In this document: positions 9,298-18,164 of the stretch, piece after piece | Numbering within the stretch: the stretch's first letter is position 1 | Layout: the number at the start of each line of letters is the position of its first letter | Source: M269 sp964640795 | GTDB lineage: Bacteria > Pseudomonadota > Gammaproteobacteria > Enterobacterales > Alteromonadaceae | DNA: 64,000 bases | Assembly (NCBI GenBank): GCA_964640795.1 | Contig: CAZXIN010000029.1 | Location: 1 to 64,000 of the forward strand | Direction of reading: 5' to 3' | Position numbers and translations under genes: made by a program | The notes under the pieces: model-generated | What the model was told of the DNA's origin: nothing | Database searches by the model: none | The model's input: only the letters and a program-made list of their open reading frames with translations

Positions 9298-11526
9298 ATG
9301 TCTAGTAACAGTAATACCATGCAGTTTCCACTTAGCGAAAAGTTTATTCACGCCATCAAAAAAGGCCAATTACCAGCCTACACCAGTGAGCTTGCCCCTG
9401 CAGACACAACACTAAGCGATAGTGATGTCATAGACCTGTTTGAAACCCAGATAATGAGTCGGCACCTAGACTTTCAATCTCGGGTGATGCAAAAACAAGG
9501 TAAAAGTTTCTATACCATTGGCAGCTCCGGTCATGAAGGGAATGCCGCCGTGGCTGAGGCACTGCGCTTTAACGACATGGCTTTCTTACACTACCGTAGC
9601 GGCGCTTTTATGATTCAGCGCAGCAAACAAGTGCCAGGACAAACGCCGCTTTATGACATGATGCTCTCTTTTGCAGCTTCATCTGAAGATCCTATTTCAG
9701 GTGGTCGGCATAAGGTGCTGGGTAGTCAATCACTCTACATCCCGCCGCAAACCAGTACTATTGCATCACATTTACCTAAAGCTGTAGGGACAGCTTACAG
9801 TATAGGCCTATCAAGTACGTTGGGACTTGATGGTAAACTTAAAAACGATTCGGTCGTACTTTGTAGCTTTGGGGACGCGTCAGCCAATCACTCTACAGCA
9901 CAAGGTGCTATTAATGCAGCGGCATGGGCATCATACCAATCAGCTCCACTACCCATTATCTTCTTATGTGAAGACAATGGTATTGGCATTTCTACATCAA
10001 CGCCTAAAGGTTGGATAGAAGCAAACTTTAGCCATCGTCCTGGCTTAAATTACCTGCAATGTGACGGCTTAAACTTATTAGACACTTATCAAACGACACA
10101 ACACGCGATACATATTGCGAGAAAACGGCACCAACCTGTTTTCTTACATATGAAACTCGTTCGTTTATTGGGTCATGCAGGGTCTGACACTGAATCTGCG
10201 TATCGCACTAAGCAGTCCATCGCTCATGACGAAAGCCAAGATCCATTGATGCATAACGCCAGTATGTTGATACATCATGGCTTGATGACAGCTGACCAAG
10301 TGATAAGCTTATATGAGTCTGTTGCAGAGCGCATAAAACGTATCAGTGAGGTTGCCTGTAACCGGCCTCGTTTAGAGGATGCTAAACAGGTGATGCAGAG
10401 CATTGTTCCACCAGCAATCCAAACAAATTCACCGCCTCTTGTTTTAACGGACCAAGGTCGCGCTAACCTGTTTAGGCATGAGAAGCACAATATTGCCAAA
10501 AAACAGCATATGGCTAAGCTGATCAATTGGGCCTTGCACGACATTATGGCCAGCTATAAAAATACTGTTTTGTGCGGTGAGGATATTGCTCGTAAAGGCG
10601 GCGTCTACAACGTCACATCTCACCTCTGTGAAGAGTTTGGCCCTGCCCGCGTCATCAATACATTGTTAGATGAGCAATCGATTTTAGGCTTAGCCATAGG
10701 ATTAGCACATAACGGTTTTTTACCTATTCCAGAGATCCAGTTCTTGGCTTATGTACATAATGCCGAAGATCAAATCCGTGGAGAAGCAGCCACATTACCT
10801 TTTTTCTCCAATGGCCAATTCACCAATCCCATGGTCATTAGAATCGCCGGTCTGGCCTATCAAAAAGGGTTCGGCGGACATTTCCATAATGACAACTCAT
10901 TTGCAGTTTTCAGAGATATACCCGGTGTTATCATTGCGTGTCCATCTAACGGCGCGGATGCCGCAGCAATGCTAAGGACTTGTGTCGAGCTAGCACACAG
11001 GGAGCAGCGTTTAGTCATATTTATCGAACCCATTGCGCTATACATGCAAAAAGACTTATACGAAGTTGGGGATGGCAAGTGGTGTTTTGATTACCCTGTT
11101 CCTAACCAATCATCGGCAATGAAGTTAGGCGATATTGGTGTTTATGGCGAAGGTAAGCAACTCGCCATTATCAGTTACGGTAACGGCTATTACTTGAGTA
11201 GAAAAGCTGAAAAATTACTTGCTGAAAAAGGTGTTGAGTGTCGGATCATTGATTTACGTTGGCTTGCACCGCTCAATGAAAAAGCCATTGTCAATGCAGT
11301 GGCGGATTGCGAACACATACTCATAGTCGATGAATGCCGTAAAACGGGTTCAATCAGCGAAGCGATAATGACACTTTTTAGCGAAAGCTCTCAACGCCAG
11401 CCCACACAACGTATTACTGCCCAAGACTGTTTTATTCCTCTGGGTAGTGCGTCTTATTTAGTCTTACCCAGTGTTGAGCAAATTGTTGATACAGCACTGA
11501 ACATGACGCAAGGAGAATCATCATGA
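9298..11526 (+). CDS. Fused alpha/beta E1 component of a thiamine-diphosphate 2-oxoacid dehydrogenase
   Basis: A 742-residue fusion of the alpha subunit (about 30-370) and beta subunit (about 400-735) of a branched-chain-type 2-oxoacid dehydrogenase E1. E1 decarboxylates a 2-oxoacid on thiamine diphosphate and passes the acyl group on. Visible marks: the ThDP/metal motif GDAS...EDN (G192-N227), the alpha-loop RLLGHAGSDTESAYR, the beta part with GEDIARKGGVYNVT, EIQFLAYVHNAEDQIRGEA and GFGGHFHNDNSFA. The stop overlaps the start of the next gene (ATGA), so translation is coupled. No lipoyl E2 or E3 gene is nearby, which is odd for a normal complex. Substrate cannot be told; branched-chain 2-oxoacids or 2-oxoadipate are possible. 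Confidence 0.87.
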   Translation: MSSNSNTMQFPLSEKFIHAIKKGQLPAYTSELAPADTTLSDSDVIDLFETQIMSRHLDFQSRVMQKQGKSFYTIGSSGHEGNAAVAEALRFNDMAFLHYRSGAFMIQRSKQVPGQTPLYDMMLSFAASSEDPISGGRHKVLGSQSLYIPPQTSTIASHLPKAVGTAYSIGLSSTLGLDGKLKNDSVVLCSFGDASANHSTAQGAINAAAWASYQSAPLPIIFLCEDNGIGISTSTPKGWIEANFSHRPGLNYLQCDGLNLLDTYQTTQHAIHIARKRHQPVFLHMKLVRLLGHAGSDTESAYRTKQSIAHDESQDPLMHNASMLIHHGLMTADQVISLYESVAERIKRISEVACNRPRLEDAKQVMQSIVPPAIQTNSPPLVLTDQGRANLFRHEKHNIAKKQHMAKLINWALHDIMASYKNTVLCGEDIARKGGVYNVTSHLCEEFGPARVINTLLDEQSILGLAIGLAHNGFLPIPEIQFLAYVHNAEDQIRGEAATLPFFSNGQFTNPMVIRIAGLAYQKGFGGHFHNDNSFAVFRDIPGVIIACPSNGADAAAMLRTCVELAHREQRLVIFIEPIALYMQKDLYEVGDGKWCFDYPVPNQSSAMKLGDIGVYGEGKQLAIISYGNGYYLSRKAEKLLAEKGVECRIIDLRWLAPLNEKAIVNAVADCEHILIVDECRKTGSISEAIMTLFSESSQRQPTQRITAQDCFIPLGSASYLVLPSVEQIVDTALNMTQGESS

Positions 11527-12569
11527 CTACCCAGCAAAAACAAACTGCTGTAGTGGTTTGCCCAGGTAGAGGGACATACAATAAAGAAGAGTTAGGCTAC
11601 TTTCATCGACTCCACGCTGACAAGCTCAATATATTAGACGTGATTGATCAACACAGACAAGATCACAATCAAGTCAGTATTAAGGAGTTAGATTCCGCCG
11701 CTCGATACCAAATGAAAAAGCATACTGCTGGCGAAAATGCTTCTGCCCTTATCTACGCCTGTGCGAAAGGCGACTATGAGTCTATTAATTTAGCTCAATA
11801 CGATATCAAAGCCATGACCGGAAACTCGATGGGATGGTACATTGCATTAGCCTTATCAAACGCATTGAATACAGAAGCATCCATTGAGCTTATCAACACC
11901 ATGGGTTCGATGATGACCTCTGGCATTATTGGCGGTCAGCTCATCTATCCTGTCGTCGATGAAAACTGGCATATTGATGAGCAACTCATTGCCGAAGTAG
12001 AAAAAGCCAAAATCTTGGTTGACTCCATGCAAGGCTCCGATGTTCACGACTCAATTTATCTCGGCGGATATCTTGTTTTAGGTGGCAACCAAGCAGCATT
12101 AGATACACTGTTTAAAGTACTCCCAACAATACAAGACAGATACCCGATGCCACTGCACAATCACGCAGCTTTTCATACACCATTACTGAACCCCGTCAGT
12201 ACTAAGGCGAAAGAGCAACTGGGGGTTAGCTTATTTCAGACACCCAAAATACCGTTAGTTGATGGGCAAGGTAAGGTATGGCAACCCTATGCAACTGACA
12301 TTAAGGCACTGCGTGAATACACACTTGGACATCAAGTCACTGAGACTTATAATTTTACTAAAGCCGTAGAAGTGAGCTTAAAGGAATTTGCTCCAGACAA
12401 ACTCATTATACTAGGCCCAGGAGCAACACTCGGAGGTGCCATTGGGCAGTGCTTAGTGCAAAACCAATGGCTAAATATCAAGACTAAAGCCGACTTTATT
12501 CAAAAACAAAAAGAAGACCCTTTTGTTCTCTCAATGGGTATCCAAGAGCAACGTCAGCTTGTTGTTTAA
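11523..12569 (+). CDS. FabD-like acyltransferase (malonyltransferase fold)
   Basis: A 348-residue protein of the acyl-carrier-protein S-malonyltransferase fold. The nucleophile motif is GNSMG (Ser102) where FabD has GHSLG, and a likely partner histidine lies in HNHAAFHTPLL (His214 or His218). By eye, the FabD arginine that binds the malonyl carboxylate is replaced (INTMGSMM, about residue 127), suggesting a substrate without a free carboxylate. Its ATG overlaps the stop of the fused E1 gene by 4 bp, so the two proteins are made in step. I infer it moves the acyl group produced by E1 to a carrier such as CoA or ACP; no carrier gene is present here. Confidence 0.72.
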   Translation: MTTQQKQTAVVVCPGRGTYNKEELGYFHRLHADKLNILDVIDQHRQDHNQVSIKELDSAARYQMKKHTAGENASALIYACAKGDYESINLAQYDIKAMTGNSMGWYIALALSNALNTEASIELINTMGSMMTSGIIGGQLIYPVVDENWHIDEQLIAEVEKAKILVDSMQGSDVHDSIYLGGYLVLGGNQAALDTLFKVLPTIQDRYPMPLHNHAAFHTPLLNPVSTKAKEQLGVSLFQTPKIPLVDGQGKVWQPYATDIKALREYTLGHQVTETYNFTKAVEVSLKEFAPDKLIILGPGATLGGAIGQCLVQNQWLNIKTKADFIQKQKEDPFVLSMGIQEQRQLVV

Positions 12570-12665
12570 CGGTGTGGAAGCGAATTAATCCGCGAATTTA
12601 TCTCACACCGGCACTATGCCCGATTGAAATTGGTCCCACAGAAAGCATTCTTATATCTGCGGGAC
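12570..12665. repeat. Two successive hairpins between convergent genes
   Basis: The first hairpin pairs CGGTGTG (12570-12576, directly after the stop codon) with CACACCG (12604-12610) and encloses a near-palindrome GCGAATTAATCCGC (12580-12593). The second pairs GGTCCCACAGA with TCTGCGGGAC (12632-12665, one mismatch). Neither has a strong T-run. They probably end transcription from both sides. The second resembles the hairpin at 31111-31146. Confidence 0.45.
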
Positions 12666-12690
12666 TGTCTTTAGGCAGGAAAGAATAACA

Positions 12691-13521
12691 TTAACTCGCT
12701 TTTTTGTTCTCGGCAACGGCATTGGTACTTTCAAATATTTTGTCCGCCGATGCAGCGACAAAACCCGAATACAATTGACCATCAGCTATCGGATAACGTT
12801 GAGCAAATTCATAGAAACAAGAAGGTATAATCATCTCTCCTTCTTTAAAATTAACGGCCACACGATCAGCGATAGTTGCAGATTGCGCTAAATAAACATC
12901 AGCATGACCTTTTATTTCGCCGCCGGCTTGGTTCAGCTCGAATCCTGCTGCTTTCAACAAGCTGTTTACCTCTACCAATTCGTCCACATGCGGTAGTTGA
13001 TTGACGCTTACCGTAAAGTGATTTGCTCTAAATCCCCAAACTGACATCCACGCAGCATATTCAGACTCTTGTACCAAAAGCTGGTAATCACTCTGAGATA
13101 AAGGCCAATGAGCCCCTGAATACAAAAAGCTGCTGTCGGCTACTTTCGCTTCATCGATAGCATCAACCATACAAGCAATCACTTTTTGTGCCTGCTCAGA
13201 TAGTTGCTCAACGAGTAATTCGCTAATAAAAACCTTAGCAACTGTAGGATCAGGGTGTTCGAAATGCTGGGCGTAGAGTTTCTTTTCTTTAAAGTGGTAT
13301 TCACCACCTTGTTTATAGCCTAAGGATAGAAAGTGTGCAGCTAACTTATCCAACCCCACTTTAGGTAAATTGAACGTCCTTAACGCAATGTGATCATTCA
13401 CTATATCACTTGCAGTGCCAGAATCAGATTCAAGCAACGCATGAATCCGTTTAGCAGATGGTGTAATAGATACGTAATCCTGCCAAAGATTAGCAAATAA
13501 TTGTGGAATAGCTTGTGACAT
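12691..13521 (-). CDS. DUF1338-family protein, 2-oxoadipate dioxygenase/decarboxylase-like
   Basis: About 276 residues from the ATG at 13521 (a TTG three codons upstream is the other option). DUF1338 includes HglS, the Fe(II) enzyme that turns 2-oxoadipate into D-2-hydroxyglutarate in bacterial and plant lysine catabolism. The HglS metal and substrate pattern appears to be kept: His in DHIALR with the arginine four residues on (H44, R48), His in ANHFTVSVNQ (H168), and Glu in SCFYEFAQRYP (E238). The protein is shorter than Pseudomonas HglS (about 460 residues) and similar to compact members. It converges on the E1/acyltransferase pair and is near gcdH, so lysine or 2-oxoadipate breakdown is a reasonable context; the exact substrate is inferred. 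Confidence 0.8.
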   Translation of the reverse strand: MSQAIPQLFANLWQDYVSITPSAKRIHALLESDSGTASDIVNDHIALRTFNLPKVGLDKLAAHFLSLGYKQGGEYHFKEKKLYAQHFEHPDPTVAKVFISELLVEQLSEQAQKVIACMVDAIDEAKVADSSFLYSGAHWPLSQSDYQLLVQESEYAAWMSVWGFRANHFTVSVNQLPHVDELVEVNSLLKAAGFELNQAGGEIKGHADVYLAQSATIADRVAVNFKEGEMIIPSCFYEFAQRYPIADGQLYSGFVAASADKIFESTNAVAENKKAS

Positions 13522-13777
13522 CTTAAACAACTCAGCTGGATAAAAAACGGGCGTAATTTAAGGGTCTTAGCGACAAAAGTAAACAACTGTTTGAATCCAA
13601 TTGCTATACTTTGGCAACAAATAGAAACATTAACACTGTGGACAAATCCCGTTAACAATTGCACCTTACGTAAAGGTCACATACATTGTACCGATCTCTC
13701 GACTATAAAAATGATAAAGCGTCACAATGAGTGGTCAAAAAAGAGAGCATTTAACCCATTAAACAAGTGAATAAATT

Positions 13778-15862
13778 ATGAAGAAAACGCTATTGGCAGC
13801 CTCCGTTGCCTCATCTATATTTTTGCTAAGTGCCTGTGGTCAAAAACAAGCAGAGCAGCAGGCGGCAACACCAGCACCAGCAGCGACAACAACGAGCGCC
13901 AAAGCAGAGCTTGGATCATTTGGTGTAGATTTGGACGCACGTGATTTGTCAGTCAAACCAGGCGATGACTTCTTCATGTACGCTGGCGGTACTTGGTACA
14001 AAAATTATGTCATGCCTGCAGATAAGACGCGCTACGGTGCGTTTACCGCATTAGCTGAACGCAGCGAAAAACAAGTTAAAGAAATCATCGACAGCCTAGC
14101 ACAAGAAACCAACCTTAATGCCGATGAAAAGATGGTTTATGATTTTTATCAAGCCTATATGGATGTTGATAGTATTAATGCTAAGGGCATGGAACCTATC
14201 GCTGGGCTTGTTGCTGAAATAGGCGCGGTGAACTCAGTCAAAGATTTAACCATGTTGTTTGGCCGTTCGTGGCAAGATGCCACTATTAGCCCAATTGGTG
14301 GCTTTATGGGCTTCAACCGCTTAGACCCAAATCAATACCAAATGAGCTTTGGTGTAGGTGGCACAGGTTTACCAGACCGTTCTTACTATTTAACAGACAG
14401 TGAAAGATTTAAAGACATCCGTAATGCTTATGTCGCACATATCGCTGAAATGTTCACGTTGGCAGGTATTGATGGTGGTCAGCAAAAAGCAGAAGCTATC
14501 TTAGCATTAGAGACAAAGCTAGCTGAAGCACAGTGGCCTCGTGAAAAACGCCGTAATCGTGATTTAACGCTAAATCAGATCGAGCGCAACCAACTGAGCA
14601 CTGATTACTCTGGTTTCGACTGGGATACTTATATTGCGCAAACGGGTTACAAGATTTCAGGGCAACTGAATATCGCACAGCCGCAACCGGTTAAAGATGT
14701 TATCGCACTGATCAATGGTGAATCACTCGATACATGGAAAGACTATATGACTTACCATGCTATTAGTAACAATGCGAACTTGTTGTCTGAAGACTTCTTT
14801 AACGCAAACTTTGCATTCTTCGGCACTAAGCTACGTGGACAAGCAGAACCACGCCCACGTTGGAAGCGTGCTGTTGGCCAAATGGCTGGCACTCAGTCAC
14901 TCGGTTTTGCCATCGGTAAAATTTATGTCGATCGCTACTTCCCTGAAAGCTCAAAAGCTAAAATGGCTGATCTCGTCAAAAACCTACGTACAGCACTAGG
15001 TGAAAGACTAGAGACACTTGATTGGATGGGTGAAGAAACCAAGCAGAACGCAAAAGCTAAGCTCGGCTCTTTTAATCCCAAAATTGGCTACCCTGATAGA
15101 TGGCAGGGATTTGAAGGCATTACTATCAGCGACTCTGATCTTGTAGGAAACGTTCGCAACTTAACAACGTTTTTCCGTGAAGATAGTGTCAGTAAAGAAT
15201 TGCAAACGACTGATCGTAATCGCTGGGCAATGACTCCACAAACTGTCAATGCTTACTATAACCCTTCATTTAACGAAATCGTTTTCCCAGCAGCCATTCT
15301 GCAACCTCCTTTCTTCGATCCCAACGCCGATCCAGCCGTAAATTATGGTGGTATAGGTGCTGTTATTGGTCATGAGATCGGTCATGGTTTTGATGATCAA
15401 GGCTCGAAGTCTGATGAGCATGGCATACAGCGTAACTGGTGGACAAGTGAAGACCGTTCAGCATTTGAAGCAAAAACTCAAATGCTCATCGACCAGTATA
15501 GCGCCTATGAGCCAATCAAAGATAACTTCGTTAATGGCCAAAACAGCTTAGGTGAAAACATTGGTGATGTTGGTGGCCTAGCAATGGCATACCACGCCTA
15601 TAAACTAAGCCTCAATGGTCAAGAAGCACCTATTATCGATGGTACAACTGGTGACCAACGCTTCTTCTTAGCTTGGGCGCAAGTTTGGCGCGGTAAGCTA
15701 ACCGAACAAAGCATGCTTAATCAGCTAAGAGCTGGCACACATGCACCTGGTAAATTCCGTACTTTAGCGCCACGCAATCATGATGCATGGTATGAAGCTT
15801 TTGATGTGAAGCCAGGCGATGCATTGTACTTGGCACCAGAAGAACGCGTACGTATCTGGTAG
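13778..15862 (+). CDS. M13-family zinc metallopeptidase lipoprotein (neprilysin-like)
   Basis: Cell-envelope oligopeptidase of 694 residues. It begins with a lipoprotein signal (MKKTLLAASVASSIFLLSAC; lipidated Cys20), then an Ala/Thr/Pro-rich linker, the M13 N-terminal domain (from about residue 50) and the C-terminal catalytic domain. The zinc site is complete: HEIGH at 532-536, and the downstream ENIGDVGG giving the third ligand Glu593 and Asp597. The substrate-binding NAYYNPSFNEIVFPA segment is also present. Likely trims peptides in the periplasm or at the outer membrane. It stands alone, with a strong terminator at 15886-15921. Confidence 0.94.
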   Translation: MKKTLLAASVASSIFLLSACGQKQAEQQAATPAPAATTTSAKAELGSFGVDLDARDLSVKPGDDFFMYAGGTWYKNYVMPADKTRYGAFTALAERSEKQVKEIIDSLAQETNLNADEKMVYDFYQAYMDVDSINAKGMEPIAGLVAEIGAVNSVKDLTMLFGRSWQDATISPIGGFMGFNRLDPNQYQMSFGVGGTGLPDRSYYLTDSERFKDIRNAYVAHIAEMFTLAGIDGGQQKAEAILALETKLAEAQWPREKRRNRDLTLNQIERNQLSTDYSGFDWDTYIAQTGYKISGQLNIAQPQPVKDVIALINGESLDTWKDYMTYHAISNNANLLSEDFFNANFAFFGTKLRGQAEPRPRWKRAVGQMAGTQSLGFAIGKIYVDRYFPESSKAKMADLVKNLRTALGERLETLDWMGEETKQNAKAKLGSFNPKIGYPDRWQGFEGITISDSDLVGNVRNLTTFFREDSVSKELQTTDRNRWAMTPQTVNAYYNPSFNEIVFPAAILQPPFFDPNADPAVNYGGIGAVIGHEIGHGFDDQGSKSDEHGIQRNWWTSEDRSAFEAKTQMLIDQYSAYEPIKDNFVNGQNSLGENIGDVGGLAMAYHAYKLSLNGQEAPIIDGTTGDQRFFLAWAQVWRGKLTEQSMLNQLRAGTHAPGKFRTLAPRNHDAWYEAFDVKPGDALYLAPEERVRIW

Positions 15863-15885
15863 GTCAATCTTGAGCTAAAAAGTTT

Positions 15886-15921
15886 AAAGCGCTGTCGTTG
15901 GCAACAACACAGCGCTTTTTT
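15886..15921 (+). terminator. Intrinsic terminator after the M13 peptidase
   Basis: Perfect 10-bp stem AAAGCGCTGT/ACAGCGCTTT with a 13-nt loop, followed by a run of six T. Confidence 0.9.
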
Positions 15922-15985
15922 AATACAGCCAATGAATTTCAAAGCACACAGCTGTTACCTGTGTTTCGACATTCGTTAGGATATA

Positions 15986-16879
15986 ATGCTACTTGGTATT
16001 AGACACATGAAAAATAAAAGCGCATCCCCTTTATCAAGAGCCATCAGGTGTTTTACCCTAGCATCTATGATAACAACTGCTGCGAGTGCGACAGCAAACA
16101 CCATCGATTACCCTGCTGTTGCATCAAATGTCCCATACTCATCTATCTCAGCATTAATGTATCGTGAAGCTGACGAAAAAATTCAATATGGTCATGACAA
16201 GTTGCAATATGCCCTGCTATGGAAAGCAAAATTAAGCAATACCGACTCTAGAAAACCGTTGGTCGTTCTTATTCACGGCGGCTGCTGGTTGAATGCTTTC
16301 GACATCAAACATACTTTCCCTTTGACCACTGCATTAGCACAGTCTGGATATGACATATGGTCATTAGAATATCGTCGAACAGGTGACGAAGGGGGTGGTT
16401 GGCCCGGTACATTCGAGGACATAAAACAAGGTATTTTAGCGGCTACTCGGTATGACAGTGATTACACTTTGGAAAACATCATAGTCATCGGCCACTCAGC
16501 TGGCGGTCATCTAGCCCTGCTTGCCGGAAATAAGTTAACAGACCTAGGTGGCGTTATTGGACTAGCTGCTATTGCAGATATCGAGAAATACTCTCTCGGT
16601 ACAAACAGTTGCCAAAGCGTCACTAAAGACTTTATGCAAGGCACTGCTGACACAAAGCCTAAAGCATATGCGTTAGCCAATCCAATCAAACAGGAGCCCC
16701 ATTCGAATGTGATGCTACTGCAGGGTGATGCCGACAATATAGTCCCACCATCGCAAGCACTGGACAGTGATCTACCTTTAACCATGCTCAAGCAAGCTGG
16801 GCATTTTGATTGGATCCATCCGGGTTCCAACGCGTATAAATTGCTTATCCAAACGATAGAGGCCATGAACGACCAATGA
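15986..16879 (+). CDS. Exported alpha/beta hydrolase, kynurenine formamidase-like
   Basis: Alpha/beta-hydrolase of 297 residues. The oxyanion motif HGGCW (97-101) resembles the HGGxW motif of the hydrolase-type kynurenine formamidases (animal AFMID, yeast BNA7). The nucleophile is Ser171 in GHSAGG, with an acid in LLQGDADNIVPP and a histidine in AGHFDW. Its stop overlaps the kynU start (ATGA), so hydrolysis of N-formylkynurenine followed by kynureninase is the natural reading. The N-terminus looks like a Sec signal (basic stretch, then FTLASMITTAASATA), which would place it in the periplasm and is unusual for this role. ATG at 15986 has AGG 5 nt upstream; an ATG at 16007 is also possible and keeps the signal. 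Confidence 0.75.
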   Translation: MLLGIRHMKNKSASPLSRAIRCFTLASMITTAASATANTIDYPAVASNVPYSSISALMYREADEKIQYGHDKLQYALLWKAKLSNTDSRKPLVVLIHGGCWLNAFDIKHTFPLTTALAQSGYDIWSLEYRRTGDEGGGWPGTFEDIKQGILAATRYDSDYTLENIIVIGHSAGGHLALLAGNKLTDLGGVIGLAAIADIEKYSLGTNSCQSVTKDFMQGTADTKPKAYALANPIKQEPHSNVMLLQGDADNIVPPSQALDSDLPLTMLKQAGHFDWIHPGSNAYKLLIQTIEAMNDQ

Positions 16880-18111
16880 AATTTGCTGACATTGAAGCAC
16901 TGGAAAAAACAGATCCTCTAGCCGCAAAGCGTAATGAATTCGAACTAAAAGAAGACACTGTCTACCTCGACGGAAACTCACTTGGCGCACTGCCAAAATC
17001 TGTCAAAAAACGTCTAAACGAAGTTGTTGAGCTACAATGGGGACAAGACCTAATCAAGAGCTGGAATCAACATCAATGGATTGACTTACCGCAAACAGTC
17101 GGTGAAAAAATAGCGTCTTTAATTGGTGCAAAAGCAGGCCAAGTCATCAGCTGCGACTCTATCTCTGTTAATTTGTTTAAAGTCCTTTGTAGCGCAATGC
17201 GATTAAACCCAAACCGTTCTGTCGTTCTTTCAACAGCAGATAATTTCCCCACAGATCTGTATATGGTGCAAGGCTTGAGTGAGCTCCTATCATCACAACG
17301 GTGTGAGCTTAAAACAGTCCCAGAGGGCGACATAGAATGTTCTCTTGATGAATCTGTCTCTGTCCTATTATTAACACAAGTAAACTTTAGGACAGGTAAG
17401 CTATTAGATATGAAGCGCCTTACTGAGTTAGCTCATAAAAAAGGCATTATTGTGATATGGGATCTCGCACACTCAGCAGGTGCATTACCCATAGAGTTAG
17501 ACGCATGTCAGGTAGATTTTGCTGTTGGCTGTGGTTACAAATACTTAAATGGCGGTCCTGGATCTCCTGCTTTTTTATATGTTGCAGAGCGACATCTGAA
17601 AAATAGCAAACAACCGCTTTGTGGTTGGATGGGCCATAGTCAACCCTTTGCTTTTAGCCCACATTACCAAACTCCAGAAAATATCAATCACTACCTAACC
17701 GGCACGCCAAGTGTTTTAGCTATGAGTGCACTGGATGCCGCTTTGGATATATGGCAAGACGTCGATATACACCAAGTCAGGGAGAAGTCGCTAGCTCTCG
17801 CTGATGTGTTTATGACATTGGTAGAGCAATACCCAACTTTAAATTCTCTTACGCTGTGTTCAACACGCGAGAAACATGAGAGGGGGAGTCAAATAGCCTA
17901 TTCACACGACAATGCTTATGCTATTTGCCAAGCGCTTATTGATAAAGGCGTCATCGCCGATTTCCGTGCACCTAATATTTTACGTTTCGGCTTTACGCCT
18001 TTATATACCTCTTATACAGACGTATGGACCGCAGTAAATCACCTTATAGCTATCGTAGAAAATAAAACTTTCTTGGCACCTGAATACAATAGAAGAGCCA
18101 AAGTCACCTAA
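16876..18111 (+). CDS. kynU: Kynureninase
   Basis: PLP enzyme of fold type I that cleaves kynurenine to anthranilate and alanine (and 3-hydroxykynurenine to 3-hydroxyanthranilate). At 411 residues it has the normal length. Landmarks: DPLAAKRNEF and YLDGNSLGALP near the start, the PLP-phosphate segment, Asp196 in IWDLAHSAGA, and the Schiff-base Lys222 in GCGYKYLNGGPGSPAF. The C-terminal small domain keeps APNILRFGFTPLYTSYTDVW. It overlaps the preceding formamidase-like gene by 4 bp. No tryptophan 2,3-dioxygenase gene is within the window. Confidence 0.95.
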   Translation: MKFADIEALEKTDPLAAKRNEFELKEDTVYLDGNSLGALPKSVKKRLNEVVELQWGQDLIKSWNQHQWIDLPQTVGEKIASLIGAKAGQVISCDSISVNLFKVLCSAMRLNPNRSVVLSTADNFPTDLYMVQGLSELLSSQRCELKTVPEGDIECSLDESVSVLLLTQVNFRTGKLLDMKRLTELAHKKGIIVIWDLAHSAGALPIELDACQVDFAVGCGYKYLNGGPGSPAFLYVAERHLKNSKQPLCGWMGHSQPFAFSPHYQTPENINHYLTGTPSVLAMSALDAALDIWQDVDIHQVREKSLALADVFMTLVEQYPTLNSLTLCSTREKHERGSQIAYSHDNAYAICQALIDKGVIADFRAPNILRFGFTPLYTSYTDVWTAVNHLIAIVENKTFLAPEYNRRAKVT

Positions 18112-18164
18112 GAACTTTCAATTGCAGCTCATATAGCGGTGTTTTACAGCATAGCTCGCAAGGT

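Noticed and set aside
13401..13664. 87-codon minus-strand frame overlapping the start of the DUF1338 gene
   Set aside because: It overlaps a clearly conserved gene in another frame and has no family character.
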